A DNA stretch of 9,150 bases from Pseudomonadales bacterium (lineage in GTDB: Bacteria; Pseudomonadota; Gammaproteobacteria; Pseudomonadales; JAHEIH01), in NCBI GenBank assembly GCA_023255355.1, contig JALRIU010000029.1, positions 1 through 9,150 of the forward strand, given 5' to 3'. The notes under the pieces were generated by a model that was not told where the DNA came from, did not search any database, and saw only the letters and a list, made by a program, of their open reading frames with translations. The position numbers and the translations under genes are program-made. Shown here one piece after another: positions 1-6,773 of this stretch (positions within the stretch are counted from its first letter, which is position 1; each line of letters opens with the position of its first letter).

Positions 1-308
1 GAAATGCCAAGTGTCTGTAGTTGGTTGCTGATCCGTGCCGCCAAATCTGCCTCGCCAGCGCAGGGATATTGTATTTGGTAGCTTTCAGCGGGGAAGCCAT
101 AGTAATCGTAGTAAAGCTGAGGCTTTGCTGAATGGGTTAAAGCAATAGCAGGTGATTCCCAATGAGCACTTATCACAATAATAGTCTTGGGCTTAGGTAG
201 ACGTTTCGCCAATGCTTTTAACGCAGTGACCATGCCTGCATGTCCGGGATCACCTAAAAGCGGCAGTGGGCCGCCACCATGGGGGATAAAAACCGCATAC
301 GATGTCAT
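1..308 (-). CDS. LigB/DODA-type extradiol ring-cleavage dioxygenase (N-terminal 102 residues; 3' end off window)
   Basis: I translated this by hand from the minus strand. The protein starts MTSYAVFIPHGGGPLP and continues with PKTIIVISAHWES at about residues 40-52 and YYDYYGFP at about 67-74. This matches the N-terminal half of class III extradiol dioxygenases of the DODA type, such as E. coli YgiD, which has HGSP, VSAHW and GGFP at the same places. In that family these two histidines (here H10 and H49) bind the catalytic metal; the remaining ligand would lie beyond the left edge. Such enzymes open catechol-type rings, and YgiD acts on L-DOPA. The substrate here cannot be told. The ATG shares ATGA with the stop of the DEAD-box helicase upstream and has no visible Shine-Dalgarno, so translational coupling is likely. 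Family confidence is high; substrate is unknown. Confidence 0.85.
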   Translation of the reverse strand, partial: MTSYAVFIPHGGGPLPLLGDPGHAGMVTALKALAKRLPKPKTIIVISAHWESPAIALTHSAKPQLYYDYYGFPAESYQIQYPCAGEADLAARISNQLQTLGI

Positions 309-1489
309 TTTTTTCTATGTTTTGATAAGTAGTTGAGGTTGGATGGTGGAATATCTTTGCTTACGACAAAACCGTCAATAACTCTGCGTTCAATAATCTG
401 ACCAATACGACGTTCTGCCGCAAAAAACCGTTTTGCATCATCCCTTGAAACAAAGGTGACGGCCTCACCAGAGGCATTGGCACGACCAGTTCTGCCGATA
501 CGATGAATGTACTCGTCTACATCGTCTGGAAGATCGTAATTAACGACACGCGAAAGCTTGGCAATATCGATGCCTCTGGATGCGATATCGGTAGCAATAA
601 GTAGCCCGGTCTGTTCACTTTTAAACTGCTCAATAACTCTGTTGCGTGATGCCTGACTGCGACCGCTGTGCAGCGTTTCAGCATTAATGCCACGCTTGCC
701 AAGTTGGTCTGCTAGCTTTGCAACCCCGTGTTTAGTGCCGACAAAAATCAGCGCTTGTTGCCACTCAAACGTAGTAATCAAGTGGGCTAATAAAGCCGAT
801 TTCTTGTCTTTATCTATGACTGTCGCCCATTGCTCGATGGCAGGTTTTGAAGCACCTTTGGGGGCAATATCGATCCGTTTTGCATTCGGGATGATGAAGC
901 TAGCTAAGTCTCTAACCGATTCGTTTAAGGTCGCAGAGAACAAACCATTTTGGCGCTGCATGGGTAAGCGCTCAATAATATCCATGATGGCCTTGTAAAA
1001 GCCCATATCAAGCATTCTATCGGCTTCGTCGATAACCAACGTAGTTAGTTCTTCAAAATAGAGTGCTCGTTGATGAACTAGATCAAGAATGCGTCCTGGT
1101 GTTGCAACTACAATACATTGACCCTCAATAAGTTCACGCTTTTGCGGTTCGCTATCAACACCGCCAATCAAAAGGCAAGCGGAGACATCGAGGTGGGCAC
1201 CAAGCAGTTGCACGCTTTTAAAGACTTGTTCGGCAAGTTCTCTAGTAGGAACTAAGATGAGGGAACGAACTCGTTTTCCTCTCACCTTGGCTACATGCCG
1301 ATACTTTTGAAGTAGCGGAATAACATAGCTTGCGGTTTTACCAGTACCTGTCGGCGCACTAACAAAGACGTTATCTCCAGTAAGCATAGCAGGAATACAT
1401 TTTTGTTGGATGGCGGTAGGGGACGTATGTCGGCAATCTGCAAGCGCCTTACTAATGGCTTGATCTAATCCAAATTCAGCAAAGCTCAT
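305..1489 (-). CDS. DEAD-box ATP-dependent RNA helicase, compact form without a long tail
   Basis: This 394-residue protein has the full DEAD-box motif set: F3 and the Q motif (PTAIQ, about 24-28), motif I APTGTGKT (45-52), PTRELA (81-86), TPGR (130-133), DEAD (154-157), SAT (185-187), then ATDIASRGID and HRIGRTGR in the second RecA-like domain. The family unwinds short RNA duplexes with ATP in ribosome assembly or mRNA decay. Only about 40 residues follow the last core motifs, ending in a basic LSKHRKK, so no dedicated RNA-binding domain is evident. It resembles SrmB/RhlE-type proteins, but I do not assign a named orthologue. The start has an upstream GAGG and a TATAAT box about 28 bases away. 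It overlaps the downstream dioxygenase by ATGA. All catalytic motifs look intact. Confidence 0.95.
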   Translation of the reverse strand: MSFAEFGLDQAISKALADCRHTSPTAIQQKCIPAMLTGDNVFVSAPTGTGKTASYVIPLLQKYRHVAKVRGKRVRSLILVPTRELAEQVFKSVQLLGAHLDVSACLLIGGVDSEPQKRELIEGQCIVVATPGRILDLVHQRALYFEELTTLVIDEADRMLDMGFYKAIMDIIERLPMQRQNGLFSATLNESVRDLASFIIPNAKRIDIAPKGASKPAIEQWATVIDKDKKSALLAHLITTFEWQQALIFVGTKHGVAKLADQLGKRGINAETLHSGRSQASRNRVIEQFKSEQTGLLIATDIASRGIDIAKLSRVVNYDLPDDVDEYIHRIGRTGRANASGEAVTFVSRDDAKRFFAAERRIGQIIERRVIDGFVVSKDIPPSNLNYLSKHRKK

Positions 1490-1516
1490 AATGCCTCGAG
1501 GGTGATCGAAAAAGTC

Positions 1517-1522
1517 ATTATA
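1517..1522 (-). promoter_or_regulatory. Candidate -10 box for the DEAD-box helicase/dioxygenase pair
   Basis: On the minus strand this reads TATAAT, a perfect sigma-70 -10 hexamer. It would start transcription near 1510, giving a leader of about 20 bases before the ATG at 1489. The matching -35 is poor (TCGCAA at 1545-1540, spacer 17), so the promoter would be weak or need an activator. It lies in the 126-bp gap between two divergent genes. Confidence 0.45.
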
Positions 1523-1615
1523 GGTGACTACTGACCCAGTTGCGAGGATTGATGGTGGTGTTGCTAAGCAGGGCGATGATAAAATGCAGATCTTAATTAA
1601 AAAAGTGAATCGATC

Positions 1616-2371
1616 ATGCTTAAAGCCTTATTTTTCGATATGGATGACACCCTGTGTGACACATTGTCTGCTAACAAAATGGCAAAGCAATTATTTTCTA
1701 CTGCATGTCTTGCTGTCGTTGGAAAACCCTTTGACGCGCCTAAGATGGCAGAAGAATATGTACGTTGTATTTATCGTGAGTGGCAAGACGATGAAGAAGC
1801 ACGTTATATGCCCTTAATTGCCTCTGGTGGCGAGCGTCCATTTCGTGTGCAATTAATCGCTGACCTTATTCACAAGTTCGCTGAGGTCGATATCACGCCG
1901 GACGTTGCCAATCATTTGCAAACCAAGTTTGATAACGATCGCCTTGAACACTACCACTTTTATCCCGGTATCGCCGAGTTTCTGCTAGATGCTCGGCGCT
2001 ACTTTAAGACCGTGGTGATAACCAATGGGCCAGAGCATTCACAGTTGCCTAAGCTTGCAAAGGTGAATTTGGCTGATTTTGTAGATCATATTATTGTGGG
2101 TGGACAGGAACCTGCTCAAAAACCTGCCAAATCAATTTTTGATAAAGCCCTGGCCTTAGTAGGATGTAGCGCAAATGAGGCTATCCATGTTGGGGATAGC
2201 TTAGCGGCCGATATTCAAGGTGCTCATAATGCGGCAATTACTTCGGTATGGATCCAACATCAGCAGCCACTGGATGCAGAATTGGGACTCAATCCGCATC
2301 ACACATTAATGCACCCTAACGAAATTCCTGCGCTTATTCGCCAGCTGGGCGATAACGCTTTCTCGGTTTGA
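1616..2371 (+). CDS. HAD-superfamily hydrolase (subfamily IA phosphatase)
   Basis: This 251-residue cytoplasmic protein has all four HAD motifs: DMDDT (8-12, nucleophile D8 and acid/base D10), ITNG (135-138), K169 in QKPAKSIFDKA, and HVGDSLAADIQGA (191-203, with D194 and D199 as probable Mg2+ ligands). A helical cap of about 100 residues between motifs I and II fits subfamily IA, the group of YjjG-like nucleotidases, phosphoglycolate phosphatases and N-acylneuraminate-9-phosphatases. The expected chemistry is phosphomonoester hydrolysis through an aspartyl-phosphate. The sequence does not settle the substrate. The chosen start puts motif I eight residues in, as usual; the ribosome-binding site is weak. 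Its 3' end overlaps the convergent rhlE gene by 38 bases. Confidence 0.92.
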   Translation: MLKALFFDMDDTLCDTLSANKMAKQLFSTACLAVVGKPFDAPKMAEEYVRCIYREWQDDEEARYMPLIASGGERPFRVQLIADLIHKFAEVDITPDVANHLQTKFDNDRLEHYHFYPGIAEFLLDARRYFKTVVITNGPEHSQLPKLAKVNLADFVDHIIVGGQEPAQKPAKSIFDKALALVGCSANEAIHVGDSLAADIQGAHNAAITSVWIQHQQPLDAELGLNPHHTLMHPNEIPALIRQLGDNAFSV

Positions 2372-3761
2372 CGTGTTTTTCGATGGCTTTTCCCCAAATG
2401 TCATCATTGTTTTTCTGGGGTTTAGGTTTTTTAGCAGAGCTAGTTTTTGCTTCAGTAGGGCGCTTATTATGGTGCTTGGTTTTAGCCTGCTTCTTTTCAG
2501 GTGTTGATTTGAATTGTGATTTACTAACTGCCTTGTTCGCGGGTTCAGTGCTTGGCTGAGCAGATTTTTTGGGTTTCTTGGGCTTTTTAGGTTTGCGTGG
2601 TGGCTTTAACTGGGTAATAGGTAGAGTTAACTCGGCCTCAAATCCTGCTAATTCTCTGCGCTCCAGTAATTGCTGAATGACTTGCTCAATATCTTGCAAT
2701 TGAGTTAATTCATCTGCACTGACCAGAGAAATCGCTTGGCCAGTACTGCCAGCTCTGCCGGTTCTGCCAATACGATGAACATAGTCCTCTGGTACATGGG
2801 GGAGGTCAACGTTGATGACGTGTGGAAGTTCTTTGATATCGATCCCCCGTGCGGCAATATCGGTCGCGACTAATACCTTTACCGTACCATCTTTAAAACC
2901 TTGCAGGGCTTTGGTGCGCGCGCCTTGGCTTTTGTCGCCGTGAATGGCAGCCGCTTCAATGCCAGTTTTTACCAGCTTTGTTGCCATCCGGTTTGCACCG
3001 TGTTTAGTCCTACAAAATACAAGTACTTGATTCCAGCGGTTGTCGGCGATCAAATGAATTAGCGCGTCTGTTTTGCTCGTTTTGTCGACAGGAATAATCC
3101 ATTGCTCAACACTATGGGCTGTGGCATTTTCTTGCGAGACAGATATTTCAGTGGGATTGTGGACGATATCTTTTGCCAGCGCTTTAATTTCGGGTGAGAA
3201 AGTCGCCGAAAACATTAGATTTTGGCGTTGCTCAGGGAGCAGGGCAATGATCTTTCTTATATCTCTGATAAAGCCCATATCCAGCATTCGATCGGCTTCA
3301 TCTAGCACGAAAATTTCTAATTGATCGAACTTTATCGCGTTTTGTTGGTAAAGGTCTAAAAGACGTCCAGGTGTCGCGACAAGAATATCGACACCACCAC
3401 GTAAACGTTGCATTTGCGGATTGATTTTGACGCCGCCAAAGACAACGTCGCTGCGAATTTTCGTGTGTTTGCCGTAGTGAAAGGAATTGTCTTGAATCTG
3501 TGCAGCTAATTCACGTGTCGGGGTAAGTACCAAGGCACGAACACTATTGCTGCGCGCTTTTGCGCCATTTAGCAGACGTTCAATAATGGGCAGAATAAAG
3601 CCTGCTGTTTTACCTGTGCCGGTTTGTGCGGCAGCAAGTACATCTTTACCCGCTAACACAGGTTTTATAGCTTGGGCCTGAATCGGTGTTGGAGTGGTAT
3701 AACCTTTTTCTTCAAGAGCGCGAAGGATGGCCGAGGAAAGGCCTAATTCAGAAAATAACAT
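2334..3761 (-). CDS. rhlE: ATP-dependent RNA helicase RhlE with Lys/Pro-rich C-terminal extension
   Basis: The 475-residue product opens MLFSELGLSSAILRALEEKG and has PTPIQ (24-28), AQTGTGKT (45-52), PTRELA (81-86), TPGR (130-133), DEAD (154-157), SAT (185-187), then ATDIAARGID and HRIGRTGR. The N-terminus and core closely follow E. coli RhlE, a DEAD-box helicase tied to ribosome maturation and RNA degradation. From about residue 385 the core gives way to a roughly 90-residue basic, low-complexity tail with repeated KPK units and many Lys, Ser, Thr and Pro residues, probably disordered and RNA-binding. It lies 59 bp downstream of fbp on the same strand, with a perfect inverted repeat between them. 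Its last 38 coding bases overlap the convergent HAD gene. Confidence 0.93.
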   Translation of the reverse strand: MLFSELGLSSAILRALEEKGYTTPTPIQAQAIKPVLAGKDVLAAAQTGTGKTAGFILPIIERLLNGAKARSNSVRALVLTPTRELAAQIQDNSFHYGKHTKIRSDVVFGGVKINPQMQRLRGGVDILVATPGRLLDLYQQNAIKFDQLEIFVLDEADRMLDMGFIRDIRKIIALLPEQRQNLMFSATFSPEIKALAKDIVHNPTEISVSQENATAHSVEQWIIPVDKTSKTDALIHLIADNRWNQVLVFCRTKHGANRMATKLVKTGIEAAAIHGDKSQGARTKALQGFKDGTVKVLVATDIAARGIDIKELPHVINVDLPHVPEDYVHRIGRTGRAGSTGQAISLVSADELTQLQDIEQVIQQLLERRELAGFEAELTLPITQLKPPRKPKKPKKPKKSAQPSTEPANKAVSKSQFKSTPEKKQAKTKHHNKRPTEAKTSSAKKPKPQKNNDDIWGKAIEKHVKPRKRYRPAGE

Positions 3762-3779
3762 TCATTGAACTCGTTTGGA

Positions 3780-3803
3780 TTAGCGTGCATATTACCACGC
3801 TAA
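3780..3803. promoter_or_regulatory. Perfect inverted repeat TTAGCGTG-N8-CACGCTAA in the fbp-rhlE gap
   Basis: The arms are 3780-3787 and 3796-3803, exact reverse complements over 8 bases, with an 8-base AT-rich centre. No T run follows on either strand, so it is not a classic intrinsic terminator. It begins 19 bases upstream of the rhlE start. The centre reads TAATAT on the minus strand and could be a weak -10 box, so the repeat could be an operator over the rhlE promoter or a leader hairpin if rhlE is read through from fbp. The repeat is certain; its role is inferred. Confidence 0.5.
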
Positions 3804-3820
3804 CCTATTATTTGATAAAG

Positions 3821-4855
3821 TTATTTGCCCGTCTCATGGTGATAGCGTTCCAGACGCTCAACTTCGTTTTTAGAACCAAAAATTAATGGAACTCGTTGGT
3901 GTAGACTTGTTGGTTCGACATCTAACATCGGCATCGTGCCGGTGCTGCATCGCCCTCCAGCCTGTTCAATCAACATGGCGATTGGATTGGCTTCATACAT
4001 AAGTCTTAATTTGCCTGGCTTTGAGGGGTCTTTGTTATCTTGTGGATAAAGGAATACCCCTCCGCGGGTGAGGATGCGGTTGGCTTCGGCAACCATCGAG
4101 GCAATCCAGCGGGTATTGAAATCCTTACCTCTAGGGCCGGTTTTACCTGCTAAACATTCAGCGACATAACGTTCTACCGGCGCCTGCCAGAAACGACGAT
4201 TCGAGCCATTGATAGCAAATTCGTGTGTATCTTCTGGAATGCTGATATTGGGATGGCTAAGGATGAATTCGCCAATGGTGGGGTGTAGTGTGAAACCATT
4301 TACCCCGTTACCTAATGTCAGCATGAGCGTAGTGGCTGGTCCGTAAAGCGCATAACCTGCAGCTACTTGTTTGATGCCTGGTTGTAAGAAAATATCCTCA
4401 CTAAGTTCACCGTTGTGACCCTCAGGTAGTCTTAAAATACTAAAAATACTGCCTACCGACACATTGATATCAATATTTGAGGAGCCATCTAAGGGGTCGA
4501 AAACCAAAAGATATTTACCTTGCGGGTAGTCTTTTGGAATGGCGATCGGTTTGTCGTTTTCTTCTGAAGCCATGGCGAATAAATGCCCGCCCCAGTTGGT
4601 GTTGCTGATAAATAGTTCGTTGCTTAAAACATCAAGTTTTTGCTGTGTTTCACCCTGGATATTGATACTTGCCTGATCATCACCGTGATGGCCATGCAGG
4701 TTGGCCAGTTGTCCCATGGCAACAGCTGCAGATATGGCTTTGCAGGCAACAGCGATATCGAGGATAAGCATATTGAAATCGCCACTTACTCCAGGATAGC
4801 GGCGACGTTCTTCAATAAGGAATTGGGCAAGAGTGGTGCGTTGATTAAACGGCAT
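3821..4855 (-). CDS. fbp: Fructose-1,6-bisphosphatase, class I
   Basis: This 344-residue cytoplasmic enzyme removes the 1-phosphate of fructose-1,6-bisphosphate in gluconeogenesis (EC 3.1.3.11). Class I hallmarks are present: MASEEND near 95-101 and FDPLDGSSNID (119-129), both supplying metal-binding acidic residues, the NRRFW segment near 219-223, and the C-terminal GKLRLMYEANPIAMLIEQAG (281-300), which closely matches E. coli Fbp. The start MPFNQRTTLAQFLIEERRR fits bacterial class I proteins; CAGG lies a few bases upstream of the ATG, and a possible -10 box TAAAAT lies at 4889-4884 on the minus strand. It is divergent from the cupin gene. No defect is seen. Confidence 0.97.
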   Translation of the reverse strand: MPFNQRTTLAQFLIEERRRYPGVSGDFNMLILDIAVACKAISAAVAMGQLANLHGHHGDDQASINIQGETQQKLDVLSNELFISNTNWGGHLFAMASEENDKPIAIPKDYPQGKYLLVFDPLDGSSNIDINVSVGSIFSILRLPEGHNGELSEDIFLQPGIKQVAAGYALYGPATTLMLTLGNGVNGFTLHPTIGEFILSHPNISIPEDTHEFAINGSNRRFWQAPVERYVAECLAGKTGPRGKDFNTRWIASMVAEANRILTRGGVFLYPQDNKDPSKPGKLRLMYEANPIAMLIEQAGGRCSTGTMPMLDVEPTSLHQRVPLIFGSKNEVERLERYHHETGK

Positions 4856-4961
4856 AATAAACCTGTCAGCAAATAGATGACTTATTTTAACGCAATCAGC
4901 TTGTAAATAAGTTTCAGGCTTGCTTTGATAGACTACAAAATATCATGGTGGTGAATTGGTT

Positions 4962-5300
4962 ATGAAACATATAACTGTTGTTTTATTAGGTTTTCTTTTC
5001 AGTACTTTAGTTGCTGCAACTGAAGAGCCGCATCGAGAAGTCCTGCTTGATAACGATCACGTGCAAGTTATTCGCTTGACCTATCCAGTGGCAACAGAAT
5101 CTGGGGTGCATAGCCATGAGTTCCCGCTGCGTAGCGTTTATGTATTGTCAGGCGGTGATATAGAAATCATCAATCAAGATGGCTCAGCGCAACGCTTATC
5201 GATTGCTACAGGACAGGTGATGTTTATGCCTGCTGCTACACATAATATTAGAAATGTAGGTGCAACGACGATACAGCTTTTAGAACAAGAGCTGAAATAA
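4962..5300 (+). CDS. Exported small cupin-domain protein
   Basis: The 112-residue product starts at ATG 4962. An in-frame TTG two codons earlier is possible, but GGTGGTG at 4947-4953 spaces better with the ATG. Residues 1-19 (MKHITVVLLGFLFSTLVAA) look like a signal peptide with a VAA cleavage site before TEE, so the protein should be periplasmic. The rest is one cupin barrel: motif 1 has VHSHEF followed by VLSGG, and motif 2 is GQVMFMPAATHNIRN. The His-X-His pair and the motif 2 His suggest a bound metal. Single-domain cupins may be isomerases, dioxygenases or ligand sensors, and no substrate can be assigned. A possible terminator follows the gene. Confidence 0.82.
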   Translation: MKHITVVLLGFLFSTLVAATEEPHREVLLDNDHVQVIRLTYPVATESGVHSHEFPLRSVYVLSGGDIEIINQDGSAQRLSIATGQVMFMPAATHNIRNVGATTIQLLEQELK

Positions 5301-5304
5301 ATCC

Positions 5305-5334
5305 AAGGCTGCAATTGGTCGTTGCGCAGCTTTT
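5305..5334 (+). terminator. Possible weak intrinsic terminator after the cupin gene
   Basis: AAGGCTGC (5305-5312) pairs with GCAGCTTT (5326-5333) over 8 positions including one G-U, with a 13-base loop and a short TTTT at 5331-5334 that partly belongs to the stem. It begins 5 bases after the cupin stop. The T tract is short, so termination would be partial at best. Confidence 0.35.
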
Positions 5335-5387
5335 AGACTAAACTTTTAACGAAATTCATTCGTAATAACATTCAAGAGGTGTTGTTT

Positions 5388-5936
5388 ATGGAATTGAAAC
5401 GTTTTGTACTTGCCGGCGTGTTGCTCAGTGGTGTTTTTAGTGGCAGTTTAGTTGCTAAAGAGTCGACGCTATATCTCAATAGCAAAATTGGCTTTGATGT
5501 TGATGGGTTTAGTTACTCACAAGAAGCCTACCCCTGTGACGTTGATCAACAGTTGACAGATTTTGTGGTTAAAAAAGCAGCCCAGCGAGGGATCGATATT
5601 GAAGCAGTAGATACGCCTGATAAGATATTTGATCAAAGTAAACCGCTATTAGCGATCGATATACAGCAACTGGTTTTAACGCCCGATGTTCAGTATGGTC
5701 CAAAATCAAACCAAGTTCTTCCTAAAATTATGCTTAAGACTGCGCTGAATAAATACGGCGATGTCCAACTAGAGACTCATCAATGCGCTATTGCAACGCT
5801 AAGTGAGTTCACTTCATCTTCGGATATATTGGATATGGGAACAGTGGCAACCGTCTGCAGTGCTGTCCGTCGTTGCGCACGAAATGTTAGTAGCGATGTG
5901 GTTGACTGGCTTGAAAAGTCATTGAATACGAAATGA
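5388..5936 (+). CDS. Exported four-cysteine protein of unknown function
   Basis: I do not recognise this family. The 182-residue product starts at ATG 5388, eight bases after a good GAGG ribosome-binding site at 5376-5379; an in-frame GTG at 5379 overlaps that site and is unlikely. The N-terminus MELKRFVLAGVLLSGVFSGS followed by LVA is a signal peptide with likely cleavage before KES. No lipobox cysteine is present, so it is probably soluble in the periplasm. The mature part has exactly four cysteines (in YPCDVD, HQCAIA and the TVCSAVRRCARNV segment), consistent with two disulfide bonds. A LLAIDIQQLVLTP-like beta-strand region lies mid-protein. The gene follows the cupin gene after 87 bp and ends nine bases from the convergent TetR gene. 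Confidence 0.75.
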   Translation: MELKRFVLAGVLLSGVFSGSLVAKESTLYLNSKIGFDVDGFSYSQEAYPCDVDQQLTDFVVKKAAQRGIDIEAVDTPDKIFDQSKPLLAIDIQQLVLTPDVQYGPKSNQVLPKIMLKTALNKYGDVQLETHQCAIATLSEFTSSSDILDMGTVATVCSAVRRCARNVSSDVVDWLEKSLNTK

Positions 5937-5945
5937 TTGTGTTGC

Positions 5946-6530
5946 TTAACCATCAAACAGGTGAGAGATTTTTTGTCTCTGTAAGTCTTTGAATGCTGAC
6001 ACTTGCTCTGCAGTAAACATCTCGCTAAGTGAGGTGTCTGAAATAAGTAAATACTGAGTGGCGCCAATTAGGTCATACACTAAACCAAATGCATCAACCG
6101 GGTTGTTAAAGCCTTTGATATCAGCTTGCACAGTAAGTTTTGCCAGTTCGTCTAGGTAGGGCTTCAAATACCAACGTTTGGCATTGGCTTCTCTTTCCCG
6201 ATTATCTAAGAGTTCTCTAAATAGCAAGATAATGATCCTTAATTGACGACCTTGCCCGTCAACCATGTCGGTAAATAAGTGTTTCAGAATGGCTCGAGGG
6301 TTATCGTAACGCTGTCGGTATTGAGCTAAGCCTGATAATAAAGTTTCTATGGCAGAAACTAGTACAGCATCATAGAGTTGTTCTTTGCTGGGGTAATAGT
6401 GCAGCACACCTTGTTTTGTTAAACCAACTTTATTAGCGATACCGCTTAGGCTAGCTCCCCAAAAGCCGAAAGATGAGAATTGTTTTTCTGCCTCTCTCAG
6501 TATTTTTATCTGTATTTCTTTATTCGCCAT
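5946..6530 (-). CDS. TetR-family transcriptional regulator
   Basis: The 194-residue protein has a typical TetR N-terminal DNA-binding domain: ILREAEKQFSSFGFWGASLS, then IANKVGLTKQGVLHYYPSKE (31-50), with the recognition helix around TKQGVLHYY. The remaining roughly 140 residues are mostly helical and form the divergent ligand-binding domain; the inducer cannot be read from sequence. The gene is divergent from the DUF2889 gene across a 243-bp gap. Two copies of a TACC-N4-GGTA palindrome lie 32-78 bases upstream of its start, which points to autoregulation. No Shine-Dalgarno is evident before the ATG. It ends nine bases from the convergent exported-protein gene, with no visible terminator between. 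Confidence 0.92.
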   Translation of the reverse strand: MANKEIQIKILREAEKQFSSFGFWGASLSGIANKVGLTKQGVLHYYPSKEQLYDAVLVSAIETLLSGLAQYRQRYDNPRAILKHLFTDMVDGQGRQLRIIILLFRELLDNREREANAKRWYLKPYLDELAKLTVQADIKGFNNPVDAFGLVYDLIGATQYLLISDTSLSEMFTAEQVSAFKDLQRQKISHLFDG

Positions 6531-6561
6531 AGTGTTAAATCGAAATAAATTTTAGATATCC

Positions 6562-6573
6562 TACCATGCGGTA
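6562..6573. promoter_or_regulatory. Putative TetR operator 1 (TACC-ATGC-GGTA)
   Basis: A perfect inverted repeat with 4-base arms TACC/GGTA and a 4-base centre, 32 bases upstream of the TetR start. It has the same arms and spacing as the palindrome at 6593-6608. It overlaps or lies just upstream of a weak candidate tetR -10 (minus-strand TAGGAT at 6563-6558, paired with TTGCAA at 6585-6580, spacer 16), where a bound repressor would block transcription. The repeat is seen directly; binding by the neighbouring regulator is inferred. Confidence 0.55.
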
Positions 6574-6592
6574 ACTAAATTGCAATGTTTTT

Positions 6593-6608
6593 CTTACCGA
6601 TTGGTAAG
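6593..6608. promoter_or_regulatory. Putative TetR operator 2 (CTTACC-GATT-GGTAAG)
   Basis: A perfect inverted repeat with 6-base arms and a 4-base centre. The inner TACC-N4-GGTA is identical to the palindrome at 6562-6573, and the two centres are 33 bp apart, close to three helical turns, so two dimers would sit on about the same face of the DNA. A further half site TTACC lies at 6748-6752, just after the candidate DUF2889 -10 box, without its partner arm. This is the stronger of the two sites. Confidence 0.6.
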
Positions 6609-6731
6609 TATTGGTCTGCACAAGCGATTTTTGATTTAGTAACAAATGCTCAACATGATTTAGCCGTTAAAGTAAAAGTCATATTTTGTATGCAAGCGAG
6701 TATTTTGCTTCGGTCAATTTCTTGATGGCGT

Positions 6732-6737
6732 TATACT
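6732..6737 (+). promoter_or_regulatory. Candidate -10 box for the DUF2889 gene
   Basis: TATACT matches the sigma-70 -10 consensus at five of six positions and lies 36 bases before the ATG at 6774. The -35 region is poor: TTCGGT at 6709-6714 with a 17-base spacer. The palindromes lie more than 100 bases upstream of this box, so direct repression from them would need looping or cooperative binding. The rest of the 243-bp gap shows no other clear structure. Confidence 0.35.
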
Positions 6738-6773
6738 TGTAAATCAATTACCTGTTCAGCAAATGGATATTTT

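Noticed and set aside
687..998. Plus-strand open frame opposite the first DEAD-box helicase
   Set aside because: It lies wholly inside a helicase gene with intact motifs on the other strand and has no recognisable domain.
1561..1585. TTGCTA and TAAAAT as a promoter for the HAD gene
   Set aside because: The spacer is only 13 bases and no better -35 element sits at 16-18 bases from the TAAAAT box.
2338..2352. TCGCC-AGCTG-GGCGA hairpin at the HAD/rhlE overlap as a bidirectional terminator
   Set aside because: The five-base-pair stem lies inside both coding sequences and has no T tract on either side.
3073..3324. Plus-strand open frame opposite rhlE
   Set aside because: It is an antisense shadow of the conserved RhlE core with no plausible protein features.
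4920..4946. TTGCTT and TATCAT as a promoter for the cupin gene
   Set aside because: The 15-base spacer is short, and the transcript would start only a few bases before the ATG, leaving no room for the ribosome-binding site.
5780..6067. Minus-strand frame spanning the junction of the four-cysteine protein and the TetR gene
   Set aside because: It overlaps two better-supported genes, one on the same strand in another frame, and has no ribosome-binding site or domain.
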